Notes: a model not told the origin generated them from the letters alone. Positions 38,801 through 45,625 are shown, counted from the stretch's first letter. The stretch: DNA of 64,000 nucleotides from Paragorgia papillata (GCA_035771165.1 JAWNZC010000012.1:1406501-1470500), one strand, 5' to 3'. Made by a program: numbers and translations.

Positions 38801-41473
38801 TTATTTATAGTTTGTCTATTTTTTATTTGTTTGTTTGTTTATTTATTGTTGTTTGTTTCTTTGTTTGTTTATTTCTAATTTGTTTGTTTTAGTGTTTATT
38901 TATTTGTTTATTTATTTATTAATTTATAGTTTGTTTATTTTTTGTTTATTTATTTATTGTCTGTTTGGTTGTTTGTTCGTTTGTTTGTTGTTGGTTGGAT
39001 TGTCTATCCATTTTCTAGTTTATTTGTTTGCTTATTTATTTATAGTTTGTTTATTTGTTGTTTGTTTATTTATTTATTGTTTCTTAACTTAACATTCAAA
39101 ACTACAAAGATTGATGTAACAGACGACACAGCACTTTCAGTTACTGACTTACTGTTGTTAATTGTTGAAATTTAATTCATCAGAAGTTCTTTTGACTATT
39201 TTTAGAACGTAACTGGAACATGTGGATTCCTGGTTATGGTACTGAAGACTTTAAGCAGTCCAAAAAATTAGGCTCCACGGAAGCACACAAACAGGTAAGC
39301 ATGATGATGTACAGTAATTGTGAAGATGAGATGTCTTCCTGTAAAGATTTGATATTAGAACGGCAATGCTTAAATATGAAAATCTCTGACTGTCCTGACC
39401 GTGTCTCAATAGTTTAGTGGTCGGAGCACTGGATGCTGATGCGTTGATTCGGAGATCTTGGCTTCGATTCCCAGTTGGAGCAGTTCGATTATTCGTATCA
39501 TTATATTAAAATTGTTCTGAAGCCTCCTGTATAAGAGCTGAGAGTAGCTCTGCTCAGCTTGAGGAGGTTTTTTGAGGGGTTCAGCTCTAGGTATATTGTA
39601 AAGATGAGATGTCTTTCTGGAGAGACTTGAGAAGAACGACGTTGTTTAAATATGAAAATCTCTGAGCGACGATGCGTTGATTCGGAAACCTTGGGTTCGA
39701 TTCCCGGTTGGGAAATCAGATTTAAGGTGCTGTTTATATGGAATCGAGGTCTAAAATATCGTAAACAACCTCGCTCTGCCATCTGAGTTCCAGTGGCTCA
39801 ATGGTTAGAGTATTCGGAAGGTTGTGAGTCTGAGAGTCCCGTCTGAAGCTGATAGTTTAACTACTGACGACAGCTTGTCCAGTAAAAAGAAACCAAATTT
39901 AAAAGGTGGGACTTTTTTGTTAGATAAAATTTAATAATTGTGAATGCTATATTTTTTTGGAGCTTGTGTTCTCTCCACCCAGAACTTTGTGACAATTCAT
40001 TAGAATTACGCATTCATAGCTCTATTGTTACCCGATTATCTCGGTGGACAGTGTAGCCTGCTTGCTTATGCTGAGCCTTTTCATATCGCGATCTGGGACA
40101 ATGGGAGAGTCTGCGGTAGTTTCGTTTTAATGTGGCTAAATCTAATTTAGACAAGGTAAATAAGGAGACAATGCTAGTCAGCGGTCACTCATGAGAATAT
40201 GTGGGGATTATCTCAGCGCTCATCAAAGTCTTGTCAGCGTGGTCTGAGCTTGACTTGCGCTCATCAAAGTCTTGTCAGCGTGGTCTGAGCTTGACTTGCG
40301 CTCATCAAAGTCTTGTCAGCGTGGTCTGAGCTTGACTTGCGCTCATCAAAGTCTTGTCAGCGTGGTCTGAGCTTGACTTGCGCTCATCAAAGTCTTGTCA
40401 GCGTGGTCTGAGCTTGACTTGCGCTCGTCAAAGTCTTGTCAGCGTGGTCTGAGCTTGACTGGTTTTGCGCGCGCTGTTTAGTGACCCACCTACCCACTCC
40501 TGATAGAATGCAAGGGTAAGTATATATATTTCCACTGCTTTGACAGTGTGACTGGTGCCTGGAAGTGGGCTGTGGCGGGGTTGCCATGGTTACCTCTGAT
40601 CAGGGGGTGGCATCCCCCCTGTGGCTAATGGAAAATACAAGTTTGAGAGTCCAAAACACGTGCATAAACAATTTGAAAAACTAATAAAACTAATAAAACA
40701 CATGCATAGTTAGACAGTCTGACAATCAAAAACTGTTACCAAATAAATAGTAACAGTTGTTGCTATGGCAAGAATGACGTTTCAAAATGGTTCCCAATTA
40801 CCTTTCTCAAACTAATTTAATTCGAAAAAAACTTTGGTGACCCCCCATTTCTTTTCTTGAAGTACGAGTAATCAATAGGCCGATTTAAAATAAATTCTGT
40901 AGATCCAAATTTTTTAAAAATTAACAAACATGATTTTTTCGGGGAAAAAATTATTCCTTCTACAGAATTTTTTTTAAATTGGCCTATTGATTACTCATAC
41001 TTCAAGAAAAGTTTTAATGAAAAAAAAATGGGTGGTCACAAAAGTTTTTTTCGAATTAAATTAGTTTGAAAGGTAATTGGCAGCCATTTTGAAAGGTCAT
41101 TGTTGCCATAGCAACAACTGTTGCTATTTATTTGGTAACAGTTTTTGATTGTCAGAATGTTTAACTATGCATAATATTTAGTTTTATTCTTTTTCCGAAT
41201 TGTTTATGCACGTTTTTTGGACTCAAACTTGTATTTTCCATTTTTCAAGAAACGGTATGGAGCCACCTATGCATAATATTTAGTTTTATTCTTTTCCCGA
41301 ATTGTTTATGCACGTTTTTTGGACTCAAACTTGTATTTTCCATTTTTCAAGAAACGGTATGGAGCCACCTTAATGCGAGTGGATTTTTTCATAGCCGTTT
41401 CCAGACTTTGCTAATATTTTTTTAACTTTTTTTACAGAGACTGGCACTGATCAGAAAATCGATGAAGAAATAA
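16802..41473 (+). CDS. TAF12: TAF12, TFIID subunit 12 (histone-fold TAF), complete gene
   Basis: Eight exons: 16802-16885, 27618-27710, 29869-30313, 31671-32009, 37073-37191, 37487-37601, 39206-39294 and 41438-41473. They give about 439 residues. TAF12 pairs with TAF4 through an H2B-like histone fold in TFIID, and is also a SAGA subunit; both act in Pol II initiation in the nucleus. The histone fold lies at about residues 335-405 ('[20 protein letters not shown]', '[14 protein letters not shown]', '[16 protein letters not shown]'), followed by the conserved '[18 protein letters not shown]' tail and a TAA stop. Residues 60-320 are an S/T/Q/P-rich low-complexity stretch. This makes it much longer than human TAF12 (161 residues). 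All seven introns are GT/AG and the phases join. Exon 1 is assigned by phase, splice site and an in-frame upstream stop, so it is the least certain part. Confidence 0.93.
17071..17297. repeat. Small MITE nested in the RecQ-bearing element
   Basis: The ends CACAGAATAGAAATACAACC and GGTTGTATTTCTATTCTGTG are inverted, with ACAGAGG on both sides as a 7-bp duplication. The interior carries a hairpin near 17165-17215 ('ccatcctacgtaggatgg'). Confidence 0.65.
17600..18135 (+). pseudogene. Decayed RecQ-family DNA helicase fragment
   Basis: Two blocks in different frames resemble RecQ helicases. '[20 protein letters not shown]' (from about 17640) looks like the segment just before the Walker A motif. 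'[19 protein letters not shown]' (from about 17873) matches motif Ia of RecQ ('SPLISLMKDQV'). The Walker A motif itself is missing, since the sequence after GKDVF is unrelated. Later residues need further frame shifts. It is therefore a non-functional relic inside TAF12 intron 1. Confidence 0.6.
18535..19112. repeat. 22-bp tandem array in TAF12 intron 1
   Basis: About 26 head-to-tail copies of a 22-base unit, 'gaactcatacttgaccccat' plus 'gt'. Variants are gagctc for gaactc and cccta for cccca. Isolated units in the opposite orientation occur at 17310-17335 and 18420-18485, so the array was once larger or was rearranged. Confidence 0.9.
19133..19484. other. TAF12 intron 1 spacer
   Basis: No recognisable feature. 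Confidence 0.35.
19781..21700 (-). pseudogene. Pogo/Tigger-like DDE transposase, C-terminal part, broken
   Basis: Reading minus strand from about 21620: '[16 protein letters not shown]', then an in-frame TAA and at least one frame change, then '[18 protein letters not shown]' and '[20 protein letters not shown]'. This is the DDE-domain segment typical of pogo/CENP-B-type transposases. It continues through 'WVSQAWDAV' and '[12 protein letters not shown]'. At 21149 it is cut by the 1,228-bp insertion and resumes at 19911 as '[14 protein letters not shown]', ending '[11 protein letters not shown]' and TAG at 19781-19783. Acidic C-termini are usual in the family. The N-terminal DNA-binding region is absent. 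Confidence 0.8.
19921..21148. mobile_element. Mutator-like non-autonomous element in the pogo gene
   Basis: Exact 9-bp duplication GATCAAAGC (19912-19920 and 21149-21157). The terminal inverted repeats extend about 90 bases from TAGCCTGCGTAGCCAGGCG. The interior has about 2.5 tandem copies of a unit of roughly 200 bases (20280-20690) marked by 'atgtctgcggcgtcccacgg'. No transposase frame is seen. Confidence 0.8.
22377..22761. mobile_element. hAT-like MITE 2
   Basis: The ends CAGGGGCGTCGGA and TCCGACGCCCCTG are flanked by the exact 8-bp duplication GACAAGAG (22369-22376 and 22762-22769). GC-rich arms surround an AT-rich core. The core segment 'atttcaaaatttcccg' to 'cccggaccccccta' also occurs in the MITE at 47285-47638, so the two are related. 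Confidence 0.85.
22770..23500. other. Pogo element interior, right half
   Basis: No coding sequence is recognised. T-rich low-complexity sequence occupies 23160-23300. It probably represents non-coding or decayed interior of the pogo element. Confidence 0.35.
23587..25170. repeat. Family A MITE, copy 3, split by a LINE
   Basis: The left part, 23590-23847, holds the family A tail and half of its hairpin. The right part, 24985-25170, completes it ('acaaactgaaatatctcaag'). The LINE fragment lies between, at the hairpin loop. Confidence 0.65.
23849..24980 (+). mobile_element. 5'-truncated LINE (non-LTR retrotransposon) fragment
   Basis: An intact frame runs from about 23850 to the stop at 24649-24651. 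It starts '[19 protein letters not shown]' and continues '[16 protein letters not shown]', '[15 protein letters not shown]' and '[12 protein letters not shown]'. These are the thumb and C-terminal blocks following the RT catalytic core in CR1/Jockey-type LINEs; the catalytic FADD is missing through 5' truncation. The 3' UTR has a (GTTT)n tract at 24668-24730 and ends in 'attaaacattaaacat' repeats. The frame is unbroken for about 265 codons, suggesting a fairly recent insertion. Confidence 0.85.
25190..25940. repeat. Element with 'CATTCTCGTACCCAGACC' ends
   Basis: The left end 'gaactctccattctcgtacc' (25196) is mirrored by 'ggtacgagaatgggaactc' (about 25918). The interior holds a G run at 25879-25897 and no certain gene. 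The frames on both strands at 25359-25650 have no clear homology. Confidence 0.5.
25938..26014 (+). pseudogene. LINE C-terminal scrap
   Basis: The reading '[20 protein letters not shown]', ending IEKY and TAG, has the 'S...FK.KLK..L...Y' pattern that closes many LINE ORF2 proteins. About 200 bases of AT-rich 3' UTR follow. Too short for a firm call. Confidence 0.4.
26238..27430. mobile_element. hAT-like MITE 3, host of a second hAT element
   Basis: The ends CAGGGCTGCTGAGAG and CTCTCAGTGGCCCTG are flanked by exact AACTCAAT on both sides (26230-26237 and 27431-27438). A G run occupies 26251-26276 and a C run is near 26407-26420. Its own sequence is about 270 bases; the rest is the nested element. 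Confidence 0.82.
26444..27364. mobile_element. hAT-like element 4, nested in element 3
   Basis: The ends CAGTGGCGTAAC and GTTACGCCACTG are flanked by exact TGAAGTCA on both sides (26436-26443 and 27365-27372). It carries (TA)n tracts and a further hairpin at about 26632-26733 (arms 'actataagtgggcttac'). No transposase frame is seen. Confidence 0.85.
27618..27710 (+). CDS. TAF12: TAF12 exon 2
   Basis: Thirty-one codons, [14 protein letters not shown] to KEEAAK, charged and helical. The acceptor is tgatttccag and the donor AAG|gtaaat, phase 0. Confidence 0.85.
27711..28618. other. TAF12 intron 2, first part
   Basis: Bases 28094-28467 are the second copy of the 'aagcaagctaggacga' element (copy 1 at 6280). 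The ends 'gggagcttaagcaag' and 'ttgcttaagctccc' are inverted. A possible hAT-type end, 'cagggccgtattaac', is at 27923, but I could not find its partner. Nothing else is recognised. Confidence 0.5.
28619..28918. repeat. 'CGGGACGGGAC' MITE, probably partial
   Basis: The left end has 'gctgtttacaaggaagccgg' followed by 'gacgggac' repeats. The right end (28878-28910) has 'cgtccccggttaggcgggac'. The right end abuts an A-tract and the truncated 5S SINE at 28919. Confidence 0.4.
28919..29415 (+). repeat. 5S rRNA-derived SINE, copy 2, interrupted
   Basis: The SINE parts are 28919-28959 ('gggttagtacttggatggg') and 29288-29415 ('gagtgaccccgttgtc' to 'tccgtaaaatcaacacc'). The 5' end is truncated. A MITE splits it within the 5S-derived core. 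Confidence 0.75.
28960..29287. mobile_element. MITE inserted in the 5S SINE
   Basis: Terminal inverted repeats 'ctgatctcgaaataaaactg' and its mirror, with further inverted similarity inside ('actaagggaccaa', 'ttcattttgtaaac'). Flanks GGGAATGACC and GGGAGTGACC form a 9-10 bp duplication with one mismatch. Confidence 0.75.
29537..29812. repeat. Foldback repeat, family B, copy 2
   Basis: Same structure as 3836-4150: hairpin 'catatgtgctcttataaagg' to 'gagtacatatgcacagg', then 'gacgccatcctacgcc' and 'ccaatcagagcgtgcgta'. It ends about 55 bases before TAF12 exon 3. Confidence 0.65.
29869..30313 (+). CDS. TAF12: TAF12 exon 3
   Basis: 148 codons plus one base, from [11 protein letters not shown] to VLPVQALP, dominated by Ser, Thr, Gln and Pro. 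The acceptor is aaattgtag and the donor CAG|gtaaag. This is the first half of the low-complexity N-terminal extension. Confidence 0.9.
30660..31600. repeat. GGT/GTT-rich simple-sequence tract, TAF12 intron 3
   Basis: Over 900 bases built from gtg/gtt/gat triplets ('ggtggtggtgttgttg'), nearly free of C on the plus strand. It yields spurious Val- or Thr-rich frames on both strands. It lies wholly inside the 1,357-bp intron 3. Confidence 0.9.
31671..32009 (+). CDS. TAF12: TAF12 exon 4
   Basis: Two bases, 112 codons and one base, from [13 protein letters not shown] to SQQISQ. Acceptor cttatagtag, donor AAG|gtaatg. Same composition as exon 3. Glycine codons are split at both borders. Confidence 0.92.
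32072..32680. repeat. Dispersed repeat, family D, copy 1, with poly-G
   Basis: It starts 'aagactggaacgataactc', followed by a run of mainly G (32101-32152), then 'gattttgaagccagtgccag'. The same series is at 63400-63850. It includes a hairpin at 32459-32650 whose arms share 'gaaactgaagctattgaaaa'. It begins 62 bases after the TAF12 exon 4 donor. Confidence 0.75.
32745..33190. repeat. Long hairpin MITE, family A relative
   Basis: Arms of about 190 bases. The left begins 'aaagtgcccatgaaacgaaa' and includes 'tgacgtcacacgttgtatg'; the right mirrors it ('catacaacgtgtcacgtca', 'ggcatgtaaaagccattttt'). Family A shares the 'gtgcccatgaaacg' end. Confidence 0.7.
33288..33520. repeat. 19-bp tandem array
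   Basis: About 11-12 units of a 19-base consensus 'gagtttgcccactccaccc'. Because 19 is not a multiple of 3, each frame reads the same 19-residue pattern. These frames are not genes. Confidence 0.85.
33521..34115. other. TAF12 intron 4 spacer
   Basis: No gene or repeat is recognised. Confidence 0.35.
34181..34215 (-). ncRNA. Hammerhead ribozyme-like core, left
   Basis: On the minus strand the order is CTGACGA, a stem-loop of GACAC / GTGTC around 'tagattgga', then GAAAC. This is the hammerhead core order CUGAUGA - helix II - GAAA with one change (U to C). Helices I and III are not clear, so activity is doubtful. Hammerheads of this kind are known from Penelope-like retroelements. Confidence 0.4.
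34290..34672 (+). repeat. 5S rRNA-derived SINE, copy 3, full length
   Basis: It starts 'gggagcacgagtggcg', passes the 5S core ('gttagtacttggatgggtga'), and ends 'cctttatccctttatc'. TTATCTA occurs at both ends (about 34283 and 34663), a likely target duplication. It lies just beyond the 3' end of the decayed LINE. Confidence 0.8.
34750..36180 (-). pseudogene. Decayed LINE reverse transcriptase, minus strand
   Basis: In order on the minus strand: '[20 protein letters not shown]' (from about 36095, the RT catalytic FADD box), '[12 protein letters not shown]' (about 35900), then after the SINE '[20 protein letters not shown]' (about 35340), 'IKWQDHVTN' (about 35215), and '[20 protein letters not shown]' (about 35090). 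The frame changes several times. The 3' end has a (CAG)n run at 34768-34795. A palindromic repeat at 36125-36290 cuts it upstream of FADD. Family not resolved. Confidence 0.75.
35434..35750 (+). repeat. 5S rRNA-derived SINE, copy 4, in LINE RT
   Basis: It starts 'gggaagcacgggtgg' and ends 'cctttatccttta'. TTTATTA on both sides (about 35427 and 35747) is the likely duplication. It interrupts the minus-strand LINE reading between '[10 protein letters not shown]' and the block with '[11 protein letters not shown]'. Confidence 0.8.
36922..36957 (+). ncRNA. Hammerhead ribozyme-like core, right
   Basis: The plus strand reads TTGATGA, GACGC ... GTGTC (helix II with one G-U pair) around 'tagatcgaa', then GAAACGTT. 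The first base of CUGAUGA is T. It is the inverted partner of 34181-34215 and lies 116 bases upstream of TAF12 exon 5. Confidence 0.42.
37073..37191 (+). CDS. TAF12: TAF12 exon 5
   Basis: Two bases plus 39 codons ending 'ATLDEDVED'. It encodes the first helix and loop of the histone fold. Acceptor ctctcaag, donor GAT|gtatgt. Confidence 0.96.
37487..37601 (+). CDS. TAF12: TAF12 exon 6
   Basis: Thirty-eight codons plus one base, [14 protein letters not shown] to DIQLHL. It encodes the long central helix and the start of helix 3. Acceptor tttaaaag, donor TTAG|gttagt. Confidence 0.96.
37605..39080. repeat. (TTTG)n array with TTTAATTATTG spacers, TAF12 intron 6
   Basis: About 1.45 kb of gttt repeats. 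Between 38015 and 38730 it is punctuated at irregular intervals by 'taattatt', about 20 times. It fills nearly all of intron 6 (37602-39205). The Cys/Phe/Leu-rich frames are artefacts. Confidence 0.9.
39206..39294 (+). CDS. TAF12: TAF12 exon 7
   Basis: Two bases plus 29 codons with the signature '[10 protein letters not shown]' and 'STEAHKQ'. Acceptor atttttag, donor CAG|gtaagc. Confidence 0.96.
39310..39730 (+). repeat. tRNA-derived SINE pair after exon 7
   Basis: Two related tRNA-like tracts lie at 39402-39485 ('agtttagtggtcggagca', 'ggcttcgattccc') and 39660-39715 ('gggttcgattcccgg'). Each is preceded by a direct repeat with 'agatgagatgtctt' and 'aaatatgaaaatctctga' (39325-39390 and 39600-39665). 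They follow the exon 7 donor by a few bases. Confidence 0.6.
39781..39892 (+). repeat. tRNA-derived SINE, copy 2
   Basis: It shares 'tctgagttccagtggctcaa', 'aatggttagag' and 'cccgtctgaagct' with 7802-7920, but lacks the internal duplication and has a decayed B box ('gagagtccc'). Confidence 0.6.
40216..40461. repeat. 41-bp tandem array
   Basis: Six nearly identical copies of a 41-base unit starting 'gcgctcatcaaagtcttgtc', with only one or two changes in the last copy. Within TAF12 intron 7. Confidence 0.9.
40629..41239. repeat. Long hairpin (about 280-base arms), TAF12 intron 7
   Basis: The left arm starts 'ggaaaatacaagtttgag' and the right ends 'ctcaaacttgtattttcc'. They mirror each other through 'aacagttgttgctatgg' and 'aataggccgattta', with the loop near 40915-40950. 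Arm divergence is moderate. A 103-bp direct duplication follows (about 41164-41266 and 41267-41370, 'tatgcataatatttag'). Confidence 0.8.
41438..41473 (+). CDS. TAF12: TAF12 exon 8 (last)
   Basis: Eleven codons, [11 protein letters not shown], then TAA. Acceptor tttttttacag. It ends in the same basic tail as human TAF12. Confidence 0.95.
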   Translation, partial: RLALIRKSMKK

Positions 41474-42132
41474 TGAAAATACAAACGGTAACAGTTAATC
41501 TACGGCTAGAAACCATCATCATTGAGCCTCATCATTGAACCTTATCATCCCGAGTTGGACCATGCTTTTTTCCGGACCTCTCAGCGAGCAATCAACGTGC
41601 TTCGTGGCTTGAAAAAGCTCAGTTATAATATTTATAACACATCGGCTCACTTGTTGGAAAAATGTTTTTGTTACAAACGTATAGGGAGGTGATATTCAAC
41701 CTCGTACTCTGGCTGGGTAAGAGACTAGCCCATATCCCCACTGATCTCTAAAACACCGCTGCCAAACGTTTGCGCATGCGTAAATTTGCAATAGTAAACG
41801 TTGCAAGAGATGTGGGAACTAGCCGTGGCGACAACAACCAGACAGTGAAGACTAAGTAAGACTCGACTATTCATTTGTGTTTTAAAAAAAGCGGGGGCAT
41901 TTCAGAATATGTTACAATATTGACAAAGAAGCCATGCACAAATTATCTACTTTGACGTTTTGGTGGTATGCTTATAATTTTAACTTTTGTGTGAGACTCT
42001 CGGACCAGTCCAAATATTTCTGTGTTTTCCCGCTCTTTTTTGAGGTACGAATTCGGACGTCGCGCATGCGGAAAATGTTTGGTAGCGGCGTTTGTCTCTA
42101 ACTCGTACCCAGTTTTCTTTGTATGCCTGTGC
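41474..42132. other. TAF12 3' flank
   Basis: No canonical AATAAA was found close to the stop codon, so the 3' end is unplaced. No other gene is recognised. Confidence 0.4.
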
Positions 42133-42942
42133 CTGCCTCCTCCACAGGCCCTATTGCATCATGGACAGGTCACACACGCCGAATTTAGGGCCTGCAAGAT
42201 CCTGTAAAAAATTGGGCAAAACTTGGCACTGAATTAATTTGCATAATTAACTACCATTGTTAATAGCCATGGCTATTTCCGAAGATTTTGAAGGACATTG
42301 AGGACTTATGACATACGAATCCTAGCTTTAAAATGCAGGAATTGTTGAAGAAAGCAATTACGGTTGAACTTTGTCAACTTTCGGCCAGAATAATCAACGA
42401 AAATACACTTTAGTCTACCCAGAGACTCTTTGGTTTATACTTTTTCGGTTTCCACAACAACTGAAACTTGAATTACGCTACACTATAGCCTACAATTTAA
42501 CAAAATTAAATCTCATTAACTGTTGGTCAGTTGACAGTCTTCGATAGCTAAATAAACCAAAAAACAATACGAAAAACCTGTTACTTTCCTGACCGTCGAA
42601 TTTGCTTTTGTTCGGCAGATATTTTCCCCTTCAATTCCTTTTTGTCGCTAAAAATATTATTGGCAGAAGGTCGGTAATTCTAAAACATATTGGTTTCTTC
42701 ATTGTCATGATCTGTAAGAAAGTTTAGACCGAATTTCCTGGTGGGTCACAGTGTTTAAAGAATTTGGACGTACGTTTGTCGAACAGCGGCCGGAAACTTG
42801 CAGGCCCACTCAAAACTATCGCCTCTAGGGCCTAGTCTCGCTGTGCATAATGGGATCAGTCACCATTTTGTTTACAGGATCTGGCAGGCCCTCTCAACAG
42901 TGTGACCTGTCCATGATGCAATAGGGCCTGTGGAGGAGGCAG
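42133..42942. mobile_element. Mutator-like non-autonomous element, 810 bp
   Basis: Exact 9-bp duplication TGCCTGTGC (42124-42132 and 42943-42951). The ends CTGCCTCCTCCACAGGCC and GGCCTGTGGAGGAGGCAG continue as about 45-base inverted repeats ('attgcatcatggacagg'). No coding sequence is recognised inside. Confidence 0.83.
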
Positions 42943-42969
42943 TGCCTGTGCCACCTTAGCCTGGTACCC

Positions 42970-43160
42970 TGGCCCAATTTCAAAAGAAATATGGGCCAGG
43001 TAACCACTAATTTCATTCTCGCGTCATCAGGGCTAAATCCCCTCATGACGATTGCAGTTTTATTCATAGCCAATCAAAACGCGCTAAAAATTTAACCAAT
43101 AGGAAAGCAGAAGTCTTTAGTGGTTATTTGGCCCATATTCTTTGAATGGGCCAGGCCCCA
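42970..43160. repeat. Hairpin repeat
   Basis: The segments 'tggcccaatttcaaaag' to 'gggccaggtaaccacta' (42970-43014) and 'tagtggttatttggccc' to 'gaatgggccagg' (43119-43154) are inverted copies. Confidence 0.6.
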
Positions 43161-44255
43161 CAGAGTTGACCCGCAGGGAGCAATAATCGAAAGGAATATT
43201 CCCATGAGTCCCTTGCGGTCTTAGACCTTGGACACAATACAGAGACTACTAGGTCCGATTCCGATTCCGAAGGACTTACTTTTTGCAGTGTTTGTGTTAA
43301 TATCAGAAGACGGTAGTTTACAGTTGTTTAGTAGAGTTTAGATTGTATTTAAAGGAAACACTATAGAACCAAAACTAAGACTTAACGTATACATGTAATA
43401 AAAATGGGTTTTGGTTTTAATGATCTGGTATAGCTACATGCAGATTTTATTTTAAGGTAATTCCTCAGTTTTGCATTGCGCAGCTTTTCTGCGTATAATT
43501 CTGCAATACTAATCCAAGGTCTATCCAAGTGTTAGTGACGAAAACACATAAAAATATCACTATGGCGGCTAAGTCAGCTAATAATACCTTTGACAAGAAG
43601 ATACTAACTAAATTGTACTTTATTGTGGTTTTACAAAAGCGTGTACTTTTTTATGAAAAAATGATTTATTCCCGTGTTCAAGCTTTAACCTGGGGTATGA
43701 AGACACGGGTGACCCCCACTTTTTTTCAGTATTTATTTTCCTCCAGCCAGCTATATAGCATAAATAAGAGAAAAAAATCATTTCGAGAATTTGAAATATC
43801 GTACGTTTCTCGTTCTTGTGGCTTCAAAAAAACATGTAACAAGAAAGAATGTGGACATTCTTATATCGCAAAAATGTTCGTCCATTGTTATTTTCATCAA
43901 ATTTTCTTCCTTTATTTGTTGCCACTAAATAGTTCATATATAAGTGCATCTAAAATATCAAATATTTTCCTAGTCAGTATAAACTAAGTGCTTTTATGAA
44001 GAATTTTTCAAGATAAGACGAAATCAAAAGGTGGCCAAAATGGCTACAAATTGGCGCGGGAAAACATCATGATTTACTGCATGGTAGCTGTATTTTCTAA
44101 ACGAGTTCGGTGACCCCAACTTCTATTCAAGTACCTGAATAGAAGTACTTGTATATTGGAGAAATCGTACACAAGAATCTGCTCAAGACCCCGACAGGAT
44201 CTTAAATATTAAAATATTAAAGGATAACTTAAGTATATATAAAAGAATTTTAATT
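43161..44255. other. Intergenic; one unsupported open frame
   Basis: A plus-strand frame of 152 codons (43529-43987) lacks any recognisable domain, is AT-rich and Lys/Ser/Phe-heavy, and has no clear splice sites. I treat it as unsupported. No repeat was identified. Confidence 0.3.
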
Positions 44256-44259
44256 CAGC

Positions 44260-44820
44260 GGCCATTTTTGAACAAGGTTTTACAGTGTGTATAAAAAAAC
44301 CGGAACCTTTAGAAAATGAATTAGTATTCTGTTCAAAGAACATATTGCCACGGAAGCGTAAAAAACACGGTCTTATACACCTGAAGTGTATGCATGGTGA
44401 AAGTATTTAAAAGCTTTTTCTCTTCCTGTTTAACTTATATGTGCTGATTAATTTATAACGCAGCGCTTTTAGGGCTTTCAAACTACTATACGATAGGTTG
44501 TTTTAAAAGAATACTAATTCATTTTCTAAGGGTTCTAATTTTTCTTTATTCAGTTTTTTGTCCTATAAAGTGTGTATCAAAAAAATTCGAACCCTTACAA
44601 AATGAATTAGCATTCTTTTCAAACAACTTATTGTAGTAGTTTGAAAGCCCTAAGCACTTCGCTGAACCCACAGATGCGTAAAACACACGGTCTTATACAC
44701 CTGGGAAATTAAGATAACTTGAAGTGTATGCATGGTGAAAGTATTTAAAAGCTTTTTCGCTTCGTTTAACTTATGTGCTGATTAATTTATAACGCAGCGC
44801 TTTTAGGGCTTTGCTTTTTA
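44260..44820. repeat. Hairpin flanked by direct duplication
   Basis: The block with 'gtgtatgcatggtgaaag' and 'taacgcagcgcttttagg' occurs at 44390-44475 and 44724-44810. Between them 44470-44655 folds back ('agggctttcaaactacta' against 'tagtagtttgaaagccct'). Confidence 0.65.
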
Positions 44821-44849
44821 AGGCTCTGCTCGCAGGGTAGAGACGTCTT

Positions 44850-45215
44850 GAGCCGTGTTTACACTACAAACCTTGCCCTAACTTTGGCCTACTTTTTGGC
44901 AGTGTAAACACGTCCTGGGCTGGCCCTGGCACGGGGGTAAATGTGTCGTGTTTACACTGGCACAAGCCTGGCCAAGGCCACGGCCAAAGGCCACGGCCAC
45001 GGCCAAAAATGGCCAAGGCCAACTTTTTGGCAGTGTAAACACGTCCTGGGCTGGCCCAGGCCAGACCTTGGCCAGAATATCTGGGCTTGCTTCTTTTGTT
45101 GGCCTACGGGCCAACAAAAGAAGCAAGCCCAGATATTCTGGCCAAGGTCTGGCCTGGGCCAGCCCAGGACGTGTTTACACTGCCAAAAAGTTAGGCCAGG
45201 CCAACGCTTGCAGGG
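44850..45215. repeat. GGCC-rich element with a near-perfect long palindrome
   Basis: 45018-45199 is a palindrome with arms of about 88 bases around 'ttggcctacgggccaa'. The arms contain 'cagtgtaaacacgtcctggg' and 'gccagaatatctgggcttgc'. The outer part, 44850-45015, repeats 'gtgtttacac' and 'ggccaaggccacggcc'. No frame here is credible as a gene. Confidence 0.8.
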
Positions 45216-45480
45216 TTAAATACCAAGAATGGCGGCTTTACCCAATCAGACGCCCCCGAGGGATTTATCTAGCCAAAGCCGCCCTGGCCGTCGAGGTGTT
45301 TATCTGACTTTCATTAAAACACGATTGAGAGTTTTGTCCAGAATTCCCAAAGGGATACGATTGGGTTGAAAGAAGAACATATAATTCATTTGCATATAGT
45401 TAAGAAAGAAATCGAGCACGCTTTTCCTCGTGTTCATGAAGATGATGGGGAGAAGATTGGGTACTCTATTTTGATAACAG

Positions 45481-45625
45481 GATGTTGCTAGTTCTGATGT
45501 TAGAATTGTCGGACTTGCTGTTAATCTTAACTACCATGCAATAAACGAGAATGAGACCCTGTACAACGTGCTTTCTCGTTCACTAGTTCAACGGGTGATG
45601 GATCACTTGCCCTTCAGTCTTCAAG
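45481..45625 (+). CDS. Candidate internal exon of an unidentified gene
   Basis: Forty-eight codons plus one base, open, between an AG acceptor (ttgataacag) and a strong donor (CAAG|gtaaga). It starts DVASSDVRIVGLAVNLNYH and ends QRVMDHLPFSLQ. The upstream sequence in this frame has stops, consistent with an intron, but a different frame upstream also looks coding ('VKKEIEHAFPRVHEDDGEK' before 45470). I do not recognise the protein. No partner exon was identified. Confidence 0.3.

Noticed and set aside
37801..39092. Cys/Phe/Leu-rich membrane-like frames
   Set aside because: Translation of (TTTG)n; no start context, no homology, inside intron 6.
39402..39485. tRNA gene
   Set aside because: A- and B-box-like motifs are present but no cloverleaf closes, and a related copy with direct repeats lies 250 bases away; SINE is the better call.
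43529..43987. 152-codon open frame
   Set aside because: AT-rich composition, no domain, no splice or promoter support; kept only as an unsupported observation.
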